Notes under the pieces: model-generated
What the model was told of the DNA's origin: nothing
The model's database searches: none
Seen by the model: the letters and a program-made list of their open reading frames with translations, nothing else
Shown: positions 15,633 to 23,527 of the stretch, piece after piece
Position numbering within the stretch: position 1 is the stretch's first letter
Layout: each line of letters opens with the position of its first letter
Origin: UBA4877 sp002399285
GTDB lineage: Bacteria; Bacillota; Thermoanaerobacteria; Thermoanaerobacterales; UBA4877
DNA length: 23,581 nt
NCBI GenBank assembly: GCA_036771835.1
Contig: DAIPGN010000022.1
Coordinates: forward strand, 1-23,581
Direction of reading: 5' to 3'
Made by a program: the position numbers and the translations under genes

Positions 15633-16001
15633 TTAAAATTCTAATCCACCTTCTCTTGCGGCATCGGCCAAGGCTTTTATCGTGCCGTGATACTCATAGC
15701 CGCCTCTGTCAAACACTACGGTTTTGATACCCTTTGCAAGAGCCCTTTCTGCTATGAGTTTCCCAACCAATTCCGCACTTTCTTTGTTGGAACCATTGGA
15801 AACCTTAGCTTTCATTTCCGGCTCCAAAGTTGATGCCGCTACCAATGTATGTCCGATCTCATCATTTATTATCTGAACATAGAAATTGTTTAAGCTCTTA
15901 TAAACAGAGAGGCGGGGACGTTCATTCGTACCTTCGATTTTTTTGCGCAATCTTTTATGACGCAATTGTCTTCCGATATTTTTACCTTGTTTGTTAATCA
16001 A
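15633..16001 (-). CDS. rplR: 50S ribosomal protein uL18 (L18)
   Basis: 122 residues. RHKRLRKKIEGTNERPRLSV and the C-terminal FDRGGYEYHGTIKALADAAREGGLEF-type ending are typical. L18 binds 5S rRNA and brings it to the large subunit with L5. The start is TTG at 16001, 9 nt after an AGGAG core. No in-frame ATG is available near the N-terminus. It follows rplF by 16 nt. Confidence 0.97.
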   Translation of the reverse strand: MINKQGKNIGRQLRHKRLRKKIEGTNERPRLSVYKSLNNFYVQIINDEIGHTLVAASTLEPEMKAKVSNGSNKESAELVGKLIAERALAKGIKTVVFDRGGYEYHGTIKALADAAREGGLEF

Positions 16002-16017
16002 GTCAAATCACTCCTCC

Positions 16018-16560
16018 CTACTTCTTACCTGTCTTACCTTCTTTTAATCTGACAACCTCTCCCGAATACCTGACGCCTTTACCTTTGTATGCGTCCGGTC
16101 TCCTGGTATCCTTTATAATGGCAGCAACCTGACCGACCCTTTGCTTATCGATACCTCTCACAAATATCTTGTTGTTTCCCTCCACTGCCAGCTCTATACC
16201 GGGCTCTTCTTCAATCTCTATAGGATGAGAATATCCAAGGTTTAAAATAAGTTTATTGCCCTGTTTGGATGCTCTGTATCCCACACCGACAATCTCCAGA
16301 GATTTTTCATAACCTTTTGTTACTCCTTCGATCATATTGTAAATCAAGGTCCTGGTAAGACCATGCAGAGAATGATTGAATTTTTTGTTATTCGGCCTTT
16401 TTACTGTTATTACATTATCTACCTTTTCGATAGTCATATTCTTATTGAGCGTTTGTTTCAATTCGCCCTTGGGTCCCTTGACAATGACCTCATTATCATC
16501 GATTATATCTACCTGTACTCCCTGAGGTATTGCAATAGGCTTTTCCCCTATTCTCGACAT
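16018..16560 (-). CDS. rplF: 50S ribosomal protein uL6 (L6)
   Basis: 180 residues with two related RNA-binding domains. MSRIGEKPIAIPQGV at the start, GPKGELKQ, and the C-terminal KDTRRPDAYKGKGVRY are the family signature. L6 sits near the sarcin–ricin loop and supports the factor-binding region. GGGAGGT precedes the ATG by 7 nt. It lies between rpsH and rplR in standard spc order. Confidence 0.98.
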   Translation of the reverse strand: MSRIGEKPIAIPQGVQVDIIDDNEVIVKGPKGELKQTLNKNMTIEKVDNVITVKRPNNKKFNHSLHGLTRTLIYNMIEGVTKGYEKSLEIVGVGYRASKQGNKLILNLGYSHPIEIEEEPGIELAVEGNNKIFVRGIDKQRVGQVAAIIKDTRRPDAYKGKGVRYSGEVVRLKEGKTGKK

Positions 16561-16577
16561 TTTCGCACCTCCCTATT

Positions 16578-16973
16578 TTACCAGATGTAACAAAGGACCT
16601 CTCCTCCGACACCCTCCTGTCTGGCTGTCTTATCGGTGATCACTCCCTTGGATGTGGATAATATGGCAATACCAAGTCCTCCTAAAACCTTTGGGACCTG
16701 ATCCTTTGTAGCATATACCCTAAGTCCGGGTTTGCTTATCCTCTTCAGGCCGCTGATTACTCTCTCTCTATCAGCACCATATTTCATCTTTACTCTGATC
16801 ATACCCTGTTTGCTGTCATCAGTCGCTTCATAGGATTCGATAAAGCCTTCATTATATAAAATTTCCGCAATACTTTTCTTCATGTTAGAAGCCGGAATGT
16901 CAACCGTATCCATTTTAACTATGTTGGCATTCCTGATTCGGGTTAACATATCAGCTATTGGATCCGTAACCAT
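16578..16973 (-). CDS. rpsH: 30S ribosomal protein uS8 (S8)
   Basis: 131 residues. DPIADMLTRIRNAN at the N-terminus and the C-terminal STSKGVITDKTARQEGVGGE are diagnostic. S8 binds the central domain of 16S rRNA and, in enteric bacteria, represses the spc operon. I cannot see whether that control exists here. GGAGG is 8 nt before the ATG. Confidence 0.98.
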   Translation of the reverse strand: MVTDPIADMLTRIRNANIVKMDTVDIPASNMKKSIAEILYNEGFIESYEATDDSKQGMIRVKMKYGADRERVISGLKRISKPGLRVYATKDQVPKVLGGLGIAILSTSKGVITDKTARQEGVGGEVLCYIW

Positions 16974-16992
16974 TAGATATACCTCCTCCCTA

Positions 16993-17178
16993 TTACCAAC
17001 TTGCCTTTTTAACGCCGGGTATTATTCCTTCATGGGCATATTTTCTGAAGCAGAGACGGCATATTCCGAATTTTCTTAGATAACCGTGCGGTCTGCCGCA
17101 GATCTTGCACCTATTATATTCTCTCGTAGAATACTTTTGCGGCTTTTGCTGTTTTAATTTCAACGCTTTGCGTGCCAT
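16993..17178 (-). CDS. rpsZ: 30S ribosomal protein uS14, zinc-binding type Z
   Basis: 61 residues, the short zinc form. Cys24, Cys27, Cys40 and Cys43 form the zinc site (CKICGRPHGYLRKFGICRLC). The C-terminal G-I-I-P-G-V-K-K-A-S-W is typical. It sits in the 30S head near the A site. The gene is named rpsN or rpsZ in different genomes. It is placed between rplE and rpsH as expected. GGGAGGG precedes the ATG. Confidence 0.98.
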   Translation of the reverse strand: MARKALKLKQQKPQKYSTREYNRCKICGRPHGYLRKFGICRLCFRKYAHEGIIPGVKKASW

Positions 17179-17190
17179 TTTATCCCTCCC

Positions 17191-17739
17191 TTACTTTGAA
17201 AAAGGCATTCCCAATAACCTTAACAGTTCATAACCTTCCTCATCATTCTTTGCCGTGGTGACAAATACTATTTCCATGCCTCTTATTCTTTCAACCTTAT
17301 CATAATCGATCTCAGGGAAAATCAATTGCTCTTTGATACCCAGGGTATAGTTGCCGCGACCGTCAAATGATTTTGAAGATACCCCTCTGAAATCCCTGAC
17401 TCGCGGAAGTGCAACGTTTAATAGTTTATCGGCAAAATAATACATTCTGTCTCCTCTAAGCGTTACCGTCACGCCAATGGGCATACCCTTTCTTATCTTA
17501 AAGTTAGCAATTGACTTTTTGGCCTTAGTGATTACAGGCTTCTGCCCGGTAATCTCCTTGATCTCATCAGCCATCTCGTCAAGAGCCTTGGGGTTTTCCT
17601 TACCCTCACCGATACCTGAATTAACGATTATCTTGACAAGCTTAGGTACCTGCATAGGATTATCATAATGAAATTTATCCATTTGCTGAGGTACGACCTC
17701 ATTCAGATATTTTTCTTTAAGCCTTGGTATTGTTGGCAT
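17191..17739 (-). CDS. rplE: 50S ribosomal protein uL5 (L5)
   Basis: 182 residues, against about 179 in relatives. Conserved parts are NPMQVPKLVKIIVNSGIG, GQKPVITKAKKSIANFKIR and RDFRGVSSKSFDGRGNYTLG. L5 binds 5S rRNA, forms the inter-subunit bridge to S13 and contacts P-site tRNA. AGGAGGT stands 6 nt before the ATG, 13 nt after rplX. Confidence 0.98.
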   Translation of the reverse strand: MPTIPRLKEKYLNEVVPQQMDKFHYDNPMQVPKLVKIIVNSGIGEGKENPKALDEMADEIKEITGQKPVITKAKKSIANFKIRKGMPIGVTVTLRGDRMYYFADKLLNVALPRVRDFRGVSSKSFDGRGNYTLGIKEQLIFPEIDYDKVERIRGMEIVFVTTAKNDEEGYELLRLLGMPFSK

Positions 17740-17752
17740 GCTAAACCTCCTT

Positions 17753-18073
17753 TCAGTCTATGTTCTCTCCACAGACTTTGCAGTATCTGACCTTTTGTCC
17801 GTTATCGAGAATCTTTCTGCCAAACCTTACTCCTCTACCGCAATTCTTGCAGTACAGCAGCGCCTTTGAGCTGTAAACAGGCGCTTCTTCATGAATGATC
17901 CCGGCCTGCTGCGCCTGGCCGCTAGGTTTCTTATGCTTCGTGACTATATTTACTCCTTCGACAAGAATTCTGCCTTTGCCGGGCATCACCTTGAGTACTT
18001 TACCCTTTTTGCCCTTATCTTCACCAGATATAATCTCAACAGTGTCTCCCTTTTTGACATGTAATTTTGGCAT
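17753..18073 (-). CDS. rplX: 50S ribosomal protein uL24 (L24), with zinc ribbon
   Basis: 106 residues from the ATG at 18073. GGAGGT lies 7 nt upstream and the N-terminus M-P-K-L-H-V-K-K-G-D fits the family. An upstream in-frame start at 18091 would overlap rplN and include the ribosome binding site. The N-terminal half is a KOW domain (KKGDTVEIISGEDKGKKGKV) that initiates 50S assembly. The C-terminal half carries Cys75, Cys78, Cys98 and Cys101, a zinc-ribbon-like pair seen in part of the family. Confidence 0.97.
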   Translation of the reverse strand: MPKLHVKKGDTVEIISGEDKGKKGKVLKVMPGKGRILVEGVNIVTKHKKPSGQAQQAGIIHEEAPVYSSKALLYCKNCGRGVRFGRKILDNGQKVRYCKVCGENID

Positions 18074-18087
18074 TTTGCCACCTCCAA

Positions 18088-18456
18088 TCAAAGCACTTCC
18101 GGTGCAAGTGAGATTATCTTCATAAAGTTCTTGTCACGCAGTTCTCTGGCAACCGGTCCAAAAATACGCGTGCCGCGCGGCTGTAAGTCATCTTTGATTA
18201 TAACTGCGGCATTCTCGTCAAATCTTATATACGTACCGTCTTTTCTCTTAAGACCAGTGACAGACCGTACTACGACAGCCCTTACCACGTCTCCCTTTTT
18301 CACAACGCCCCCAGGTGTTGCGTTTTTAACGGAAGCTACTATTACATCTCCAATATTTCCATATTTTCTGTTCGGACCGCCAAGAACCCTGACACACATA
18401 ATCTCTTTTGCGCCTGTATTATCGGCAACCTTTAAACGCGTCTGCGGTTGAATCAT
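18088..18456 (-). CDS. rplN: 50S ribosomal protein uL14 (L14)
   Basis: 122 residues, exactly the usual length. MIQPQTRLKVADNTGAKEIM and the C-terminal KNFMKIISLAPEVL are near-invariant. L14 lies at the subunit interface beside the sarcin–ricin loop and is the binding site of the silencing factor RsfS. AGGAGGT is 8 nt before the ATG. It opens the spc group, joined to rpsQ by an 18-nt gap with no visible promoter. Confidence 0.98.
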   Translation of the reverse strand: MIQPQTRLKVADNTGAKEIMCVRVLGGPNRKYGNIGDVIVASVKNATPGGVVKKGDVVRAVVVRSVTGLKRKDGTYIRFDENAAVIIKDDLQPRGTRIFGPVARELRDKNFMKIISLAPEVL

Positions 18457-18474
18457 GGTGTAGACCTCCTTTCA

Positions 18475-18735
18475 TTATTTCGCCCTTTCAATTACGTTGA
18501 CCAGCCTCCACCTTTTCTCTTTGCTGAGCGGTCTTGTTTCCATAATCAGGACCTTATCTCCTATATGAGCCTCATTGTTTGCATCGTGAGCCTTATATTT
18601 TTTGGTCCGTTTAACCGTCTTGCCATAAAGTGGATGCTTTACTCTGTCTACTATGGCCACAACTATTGTTTTATCCATCTTATCGCTAACCACCAAGCCT
18701 ACTCTCTGCTTTCGATTAGCCCTCACAATCTCCAT
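18475..18735 (-). CDS. rpsQ: 30S ribosomal protein uS17 (S17)
   Basis: 86 residues. It is an OB-fold protein with RVGLVVSDKMDKTIVV and HPLYGKTVKRTKKYKAHD, followed by the typical ETRPLSKEKRWRLV. S17 is a primary 16S rRNA binder that organises the 5' domain. AAGGAGGT precedes the ATG by 6 nt. It closes the S10 group, 13 nt after rpmC. Confidence 0.98.
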   Translation of the reverse strand: MEIVRANRKQRVGLVVSDKMDKTIVVAIVDRVKHPLYGKTVKRTKKYKAHDANNEAHIGDKVLIMETRPLSKEKRWRLVNVIERAK

Positions 18736-18748
18736 TTGCTAACCTCCT

Positions 18749-18946
18749 TTAAACCGCTTTGATCTGGCGTTCCCTTAAAACAGTCTTGACACGTGCAATA
18801 TCTTTCCTAACCAGCTTGATCCTGCTTGTGTTATCAAGTTGACCGGTAGCCAGCTGAAATCTTAGATTGAACAATTCCTCTTTTAATTCTGAAAGTTTCT
18901 GATTTAATTCGCCGTTTGTCATATCGTTCACATCACTGGCTCTCAT
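18749..18946 (-). CDS. rpmC: 50S ribosomal protein uL29 (L29)
   Basis: 65 residues from the ATG at 18946 (M-R-A-S-D-V-N-D-M). GGTGG lies 8 nt upstream. The frame is open for eight more codons, but that would exceed family length and cover the ribosome binding site. Two long helices contain ELKEELFNLRFQLATGQLDN, the family hallmark. L29 flanks the exit tunnel and helps bind trigger factor and SRP. It overlaps the 3' end of rplP by 14 nt. Confidence 0.97.
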   Translation of the reverse strand: MRASDVNDMTNGELNQKLSELKEELFNLRFQLATGQLDNTSRIKLVRKDIARVKTVLRERQIKAV

Positions 18947-19379
18947 AGTTTTCACCACCCAAATCTTCACGTTTTATAAATCTGGTCTTAATGGGAAGCT
19001 TATATTTCGCCAGTCTTAAAGCCTCCTTAGCAGTTTCTTCGTTTACACCGCCGATCTCGAAGAGTACCCGGCCAGGCTTAACCACCGCCACCCAATATTC
19101 GGGAGCGCCCTTGCCCGATCCCATCCTCGTTTCAGCGGGCTTTTTGGTTATCGGCTTGTCTGGAAATATCTTGATCCAAACCTTACCGCCTCTTTTAATG
19201 TACCTGGTCATGGCAATACGTGCAGCTTCAATCTGTGCGGATGTTATCCACGCCGGTTCCAAAGCCTGAAGGCCGAATTCACCATACGTAAGCGTATTGC
19301 CCCTTAATGCCTTTGAACCCTTAGCAGGTACCGAGCCTCTCTGGGGCTTTCTATATTTAACCCTTTTAGGCATCAACAT
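18933..19379 (-). CDS. rplP: 50S ribosomal protein uL16 (L16)
   Basis: 148 residues, close to the usual 144-147. MLMPKRVKYRKPQRG at the start, then GLQALEPAWITSAQIEAARI, KPAETRMGSGKGAPEYWVA and GRVLFEIGG, all characteristic. L16 contacts A-site tRNA near the peptidyl transferase centre. The first ATG (19379) has AAGGAGG with 9 nt spacing. The ATG two codons later would be 15 nt away. It starts 2 nt after the rpsC stop. Confidence 0.98.
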   Translation of the reverse strand: MLMPKRVKYRKPQRGSVPAKGSKALRGNTLTYGEFGLQALEPAWITSAQIEAARIAMTRYIKRGGKVWIKIFPDKPITKKPAETRMGSGKGAPEYWVAVVKPGRVLFEIGGVNEETAKEALRLAKYKLPIKTRFIKREDLGGENYESQ

Positions 19380-19381
19380 GA

Positions 19382-20044
19382 TTACATTCCTCCTTCCGCT
19401 GCTTCCTTCTTCGGCGCAGGTAAAATTTCACCCTTATTGATCCATACCTTTACACCGATTCTTCCATATGTCGTTTTTGCCTCGGTAAAACCATAATCAA
19501 TGTCCGCACGCAGTGTCTGCAGCGGCACAATGCCGTCATGGTAGGTCTCTGTTCTGGCAATTTCCGCTCCGCCCAGCCTGCCGGCAACCTGCGCTTTTAT
19601 ACCTTTAGCTCCGGCTTTCATGGTACGTGACATAGCCTGTTTCATAGCCCTGCGGAACGATATTCTTCTCTCCAATTGGAGAGCAATATTTTCCGCAACA
19701 AGCTGCGCGTCAAGTTCAGGCCTCTTTATTTCCACAACATTCAGAAGAACCGTCTTTCCGGTTATGCCTTCAAGCTTCTTCTTTAAGTTGTCTATTCCCG
19801 AACCGCCTTTACCAATCAATATCCCCGGTTTTGCTGTATGAATATTTATGCGGATACGATGAGCGTCTCTTTCAATCTCGATCTGAGAAATGCCCGCTTC
19901 GGGAACCGCATTCTTGACAAAATCCCTGAGCTTTATATCTTCAACTAGTGTGTCACCAAAACTATTGCCCTTTGCATACCATCTTGCGTTCCAATCCTTG
20001 ATGACACCTACTCTAAATCCGTTTGGATTGACCTTTTGACCCAT
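19382..20044 (-). CDS. rpsC: 30S ribosomal protein uS3 (S3)
   Basis: 220 residues. MGQKVNPNGFRVGVIKDWNA is the typical N-terminus. A type II KH domain carries the G-x-x-G loop in LIGKGGSGID. The C-terminal domain has KAQVAGRLGGAEIARTE and WINKGEILP. S3 lines the mRNA entry channel with S4 and S5. AAGGAGGT precedes the ATG. It lies 15 nt after rplV. Confidence 0.98.
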   Translation of the reverse strand: MGQKVNPNGFRVGVIKDWNARWYAKGNSFGDTLVEDIKLRDFVKNAVPEAGISQIEIERDAHRIRINIHTAKPGILIGKGGSGIDNLKKKLEGITGKTVLLNVVEIKRPELDAQLVAENIALQLERRISFRRAMKQAMSRTMKAGAKGIKAQVAGRLGGAEIARTETYHDGIVPLQTLRADIDYGFTEAKTTYGRIGVKVWINKGEILPAPKKEAAEGGM

Positions 20045-20059
20045 ATCTGCACCTCCTTA

Positions 20060-20392
20060 TCACTTTTCTTCAAGAACCAGTGTTATGTGGCTGGACCTCT
20101 TCCTTATGACATCAGCTCTTCCATGGGCTCTTGGCAGAAATCTTTTTAAAGTTGGTCCCTGATCAGCATAAGCCCTTGAGACAAAAAGTTTATCACTGTC
20201 CATACTGAAATTATTTTCGGCATTTGCTGCCGCGGAATTTAAAAGCTTTCCCACGATATTTGCGGCTTTATTCGGCGTATATTTGAGGATCGCCGCCGCC
20301 TCATCGATTTGTTTGCCCCTGATAAGGTCGAGTACGATCATGACCTTTCTCGGAGCAATATTGGCATATTTTAATGTAGCCTTAGCTTCCAC
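20060..20392 (-). CDS. rplV: 50S ribosomal protein uL22 (L22)
   Basis: 110 residues. APRKVMIVLDLIRGK and, in the C-terminal part, the long beta-hairpin region KRFLPRAHGRADVIRKRSSHI that reaches into the peptide exit tunnel and narrows it with L4. Changes there can give macrolide resistance, and no deletion is visible. The start is GTG at 20392, with AGGAGG 10 nt upstream. No in-frame ATG exists near the N-terminus. Confidence 0.97.
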   Translation of the reverse strand: MEAKATLKYANIAPRKVMIVLDLIRGKQIDEAAAILKYTPNKAANIVGKLLNSAAANAENNFSMDSDKLFVSRAYADQGPTLKRFLPRAHGRADVIRKRSSHITLVLEEK

Positions 20393-20417
20393 CTTTATAA
20401 TACCTCCTCACCTTAGA

Positions 20418-20702
20418 CTACTTTCTGATTTTGGTTGTTTTCTCGGAACCTGCGTGACCTCTAAAGGTTCTGGTGGGAGCGAATTCACCCAATTTGTGTC
20501 CAACCATATCTTCAGTAATGTAGACCGGCACATGTTTCCGACCATCGTGCACCGCGATGGTATGGCCTACCATATCGGGAACTATAGTAGAGCTCCTAGA
20601 CCAGGTTCTTAAGACTTTCTTTTCACCGGCTTTGTTCATCTCAACAATATGTGCCAACAATTTTTCATTTATATAAGGTCCTTTTTTTACTGACCTGCTC
20701 AT
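20418..20702 (-). CDS. rpsS: 30S ribosomal protein uS19 (S19)
   Basis: 94 residues. MSRSVKKGPYINEKLL, TWSRSSTIVPDMVGHTIAVH and GHKLGEFAPTRTFRGH are near-invariant. S19 binds S13 in the 30S head and contacts 16S rRNA near the A site. GGGAGGGG precedes the ATG. It is 12 nt after rplB in standard S10 order. Confidence 0.99.
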   Translation of the reverse strand: MSRSVKKGPYINEKLLAHIVEMNKAGEKKVLRTWSRSSTIVPDMVGHTIAVHDGRKHVPVYITEDMVGHKLGEFAPTRTFRGHAGSEKTTKIRK

Positions 20703-20714
20703 TTTACCCCTCCC

Positions 20715-21545
20715 TTACTTACTGCGTCTTTTTACAATAAGTTTGTCAGAAGACTTGTGTTTCTTCCTGGTCTTATACCCTAAGGCAGGCTTGCCCCAAG
20801 GAGTAAGAGGTCCAGGATGTCCCACGGGCGCTTTTCCCTCGCCGCCGCCATGCGGGTGGTCTATCGGGTTCATTACCGATCCTCTGACTGTCGGCCTAAT
20901 ACCCAGCCATCTTGTTCTTCCCGCCTTGCCTATTCTTACATTTTCATGATCAGCATTTGACAACTGACCTATCGTTGCCATACATTCGATCCTGACATAT
21001 CGAACTTCGGAAGAAGGTAATCTGACCTGAGCATATTTGCCTTCTTTGGCAAGTAACTGAGCCGACGAACCTGCCGATCTGACCAATTGGCCGCCTTTTC
21101 CCGGCACCAACTCGATATTGTGGATAGTGCTTCCGACCGGTATGTCCTTAAGTTTTAATGAGTTTCCGACTTTTATATCCGCGCCTTCACCCGACTGAAT
21201 GATATCTCCCACATGCAGTCCTTGAGGCGCCAATATATATCTTTTCTCGCCGTCGTTATAATAAAGCAGAGCTATATACGCAGTCCTGTTCGGATCGTAT
21301 TCAATAGCGGCCACTTTAGCCGGTACGCCAAACTTATTTCTCTTAAAATCAATTATTCTATAGAGTTTCTTATGCCCACCGCCTCTATGCCTGACTGTAA
21401 TCCTTCCGTATACATTTCTTCCGCCTTTATTGGTTAGGCTTACTACCAATGATTTTTCCGGCTGCGTCTTTGTTATCTCGGCAAAGGTGTTACCAGACAT
21501 AAACCTTCTTCCAGGCGAGGTAGGCTTATATTTTTTTATAGCCAT
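20715..21545 (-). CDS. rplB: 50S ribosomal protein uL2 (L2)
   Basis: 276 residues, the standard length. MAIKKYKPTSPGRRFM, VRHRGGGHKKLYR and the C-terminal MNPIDHPHGGGEGKAPVG are diagnostic. The HPHGGGEG loop holds the conserved histidine near the peptidyl transferase centre. L2 is required for subunit association and tRNA binding. AAGGAGGT precedes the ATG by 6 nt. Confidence 0.99.
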   Translation of the reverse strand: MAIKKYKPTSPGRRFMSGNTFAEITKTQPEKSLVVSLTNKGGRNVYGRITVRHRGGGHKKLYRIIDFKRNKFGVPAKVAAIEYDPNRTAYIALLYYNDGEKRYILAPQGLHVGDIIQSGEGADIKVGNSLKLKDIPVGSTIHNIELVPGKGGQLVRSAGSSAQLLAKEGKYAQVRLPSSEVRYVRIECMATIGQLSNADHENVRIGKAGRTRWLGIRPTVRGSVMNPIDHPHGGGEGKAPVGHPGPLTPWGKPALGYKTRKKHKSSDKLIVKRRSK

Positions 21546-21566
21546 TTCTTTACCTCCTTTAGGAAA

Positions 21567-21857
21567 TTACATAAGTCCCTCAAAGAACTCAATTCCTTTA
21601 CTGTCTTCCGTAAGTTTAATTATGGCTCTTTTCCAATCCGATCTCTTGCCTTCATTTCGGCCTACCCGCTTTACTTTACCCACACGATTAGAAGTAAACA
21701 CCTTTTTTACTTTCACATCAAATATTTTCTCAACGGCATTTTTTATCTGTGTCTTAGTTGCGTGCTTATCTACCACAAAAGCATACTTCTTATCTGCCAT
21801 CATATCCATAGAATTCTCAGTTACTAGAGGCCTTATCAAAACATCATGGAGATCCAT
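21567..21857 (-). CDS. rplW: 50S ribosomal protein uL23 (L23)
   Basis: 96 residues. IRPLVTENSM at the start and NAVEKIFDVKVKKVFTSN are typical. L23 lies at the exit of the peptide tunnel and is a main docking site for trigger factor and SRP. The ATG shares one base with the rplD stop (TGATG), so the two are translationally coupled. A GGAGGAGGT site lies inside the end of rplD. Confidence 0.98.
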   Translation of the reverse strand: MDLHDVLIRPLVTENSMDMMADKKYAFVVDKHATKTQIKNAVEKIFDVKVKKVFTSNRVGKVKRVGRNEGKRSDWKRAIIKLTEDSKGIEFFEGLM

Positions 21858-22480
21858 CAGGCATACACCTCCTCCATTTTGTCAACAGCATCTTTAGTAA
21901 TAATGAAAGTATCATGAGTCATAATATCATGTACATTCATAAGTCCAATATATGTGGTTTCAACGCCGGGTATATTACGTGATGATTTATATACATTCTC
22001 CCTATTATGAGATAGTACAATAAGTGTTTTGCTATCTACTTTTAAGTTATTAAGCAATTTTATTATTTCTTTTGCCTTAGGCTTATCCAAGTTTAAATCT
22101 TCAAGTACAATTATTTTATTTTCCTTATACTTGGAGCTTAAAGCGGATTTCATAGCGACCCTTTTTAGACTCTTTGGCAGATTATATCTATAACTTCTCG
22201 GATGTGGTCCAAACACAATTCCGCCCTTAATCCATTGTGGTGACCTTATGCTTCCTTGTCTAGCCCTGCCTGTTCCCTTTTGCCTCCAAGGTTTTCTGCC
22301 GCCGCCTCTTACCATGGCGCGTGTTTTTGTGGCATGGGTACCTTGCCTTTGATTTGCAAGATAATTTTTAATCACCTCATGGAGGACCGCTTCATTAACA
22401 GGCGCATTGAAAAGTTCTTCATTAAGCTCTACTTCTCCAACCTGCTCACCGTTAGTATTGTAAACTTTGGCCAATGCCAT
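21857..22480 (-). CDS. rplD: 50S ribosomal protein uL4 (L4)
   Basis: 207 residues from the ATG at 22480 (M-A-L-A-K-V-Y). GGGAGG lies 7 nt upstream. An in-frame GTG at 22498 would translate the ribosome binding site itself. The tunnel loop GGGRKPWRQKGTGRARQGS reaches the exit tunnel next to L22. In enteric bacteria L4 represses the S10 operon, but I see no evidence for or against that here. It follows rplC by 18 nt. Confidence 0.98.
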   Translation of the reverse strand: MALAKVYNTNGEQVGEVELNEELFNAPVNEAVLHEVIKNYLANQRQGTHATKTRAMVRGGGRKPWRQKGTGRARQGSIRSPQWIKGGIVFGPHPRSYRYNLPKSLKRVAMKSALSSKYKENKIIVLEDLNLDKPKAKEIIKLLNNLKVDSKTLIVLSHNRENVYKSSRNIPGVETTYIGLMNVHDIMTHDTFIITKDAVDKMEEVYA

Positions 22481-22498
22481 CTCAGTTCCTCCCTTCAC

Positions 22499-23137
22499 TT
22501 ACCTGTTCACCTTGATTGAGTCTTTTATATACAGCAAAGACCCCCGTATGCCAGGTACTGAGCCTTTTATAAGCATCAAATTCTTCTCTGGATAAGTTTT
22601 GACTATTTCCAAATTTTGTACCGTCACTCTATCATTGCCCATATGTCCGGGCATGTGTCTGCCCTTAAATACTCTCTCCGGAGAAGAGCTTGCTCCCAAT
22701 GAACCCACTCGCCTATGGTATTTTGAACCGTGAGCCATCGGGCCCCTGTGCGCATGCCATCTTTTGATCATTCCGGCAAAGCCCTTGCCCTTAGAAGTAG
22801 CCACGACGTCTATTCTGTCGCCGGGAGCAAATATATTTACATCTATGACATTTCCGATCTGATAATTTGCAATGTCATCCAATTTTAATTCCCGGAGATA
22901 TCGTTTCGGCTCCAAACCGGCTTTTTTAAAATGTCCATCCATGGGCTTATTTACTTTCTTTGGCTTGATGTCGCCGAAACCGATCTGCAGTCCGTTATAA
23001 CCGTCATTTTCAACGGTCTTTATCTGAACCACCGAACATGGTCCGGCTTCAACTACGGTAACGGGAATTGCTCTTCCGTCCTCTGCGTCAAATATCTGAG
23101 TCATTCCGAGTTTTTTCCCCAGTATGCCTTTATTCAT
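22499..23137 (-). CDS. rplC: 50S ribosomal protein uL3 (L3)
   Basis: 212 residues. GILGKKLGMTQIF at the N-terminus, then GKGFAGMIKRWHAHRGPMAHGSK-type loop segments and FKGRHMPGHMGNDRVTVQNL. L3 starts 50S assembly and its loop touches the peptidyl transferase centre, where tiamulin and linezolid resistance changes arise. AGGAGGT precedes the ATG by 7 nt. It begins 32 nt after rpsJ. Confidence 0.98.
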   Translation of the reverse strand: MNKGILGKKLGMTQIFDAEDGRAIPVTVVEAGPCSVVQIKTVENDGYNGLQIGFGDIKPKKVNKPMDGHFKKAGLEPKRYLRELKLDDIANYQIGNVIDVNIFAPGDRIDVVATSKGKGFAGMIKRWHAHRGPMAHGSKYHRRVGSLGASSSPERVFKGRHMPGHMGNDRVTVQNLEIVKTYPEKNLMLIKGSVPGIRGSLLYIKDSIKVNR

Positions 23138-23169
23138 GTCTCCACCTCCTAGCTATTTACGATTTTTAT

Positions 23170-23478
23170 CTATAGCTTGATTTCTATGTCCACACCGGCC
23201 GGCAGATCAAGTCTCATCAAAGCGTCGACCGTTTTGGATGTAGGATTCAAAATATCAATGAGACGCTTATGTGTCCTTATCTCAAATTGCTCTCTGGAAT
23301 CCTTATATTTATGCGGAGCCCTCAGGATAGTTATTATGTTTTTCTCTGTCGGCAGGGGAATCGGTCCCGAAACCTCCGCGCCGGTTCTTTTCGCTGTGTC
23401 CACTATCTTCTCGGCTGACTGATCAAGCATTGCATGATCATATGCCTTAAGGCGTATCCGTATTTTCTGCTTAGGCAT
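23170..23478 (-). CDS. rpsJ: 30S ribosomal protein uS10 (S10, NusE)
   Basis: 102 residues, exactly the usual length, starting M-P-K-Q-K-I-R-I-R-L-K-A-Y-D-H. Two ATG codons are adjacent. The second (23478) is 6 nt from GGAGGG and gives the family length, while the first (23481) is only 3 nt away. Besides its place in the 30S head, S10 joins NusB in transcription antitermination. It follows tuf after 46 nt with no terminator, so the str and S10 groups are probably one transcript. Confidence 0.98.
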   Translation of the reverse strand: MPKQKIRIRLKAYDHAMLDQSAEKIVDTAKRTGAEVSGPIPLPTEKNIITILRAPHKYKDSREQFEIRTHKRLIDILNPTSKTVDALMRLDLPAGVDIEIKL

Positions 23479-23527
23479 CATAGTCCCTCCTTTATACTAC
23501 ACATATACACTTAGGCCTGGCGCTCAT

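Noticed and set aside
23482..23527. Promoter or S10-type leader between tuf and rpsJ
   Set aside because: Only 46 nt, with no recognisable -35/-10 pair and no strong hairpin; read-through from tuf is simpler.
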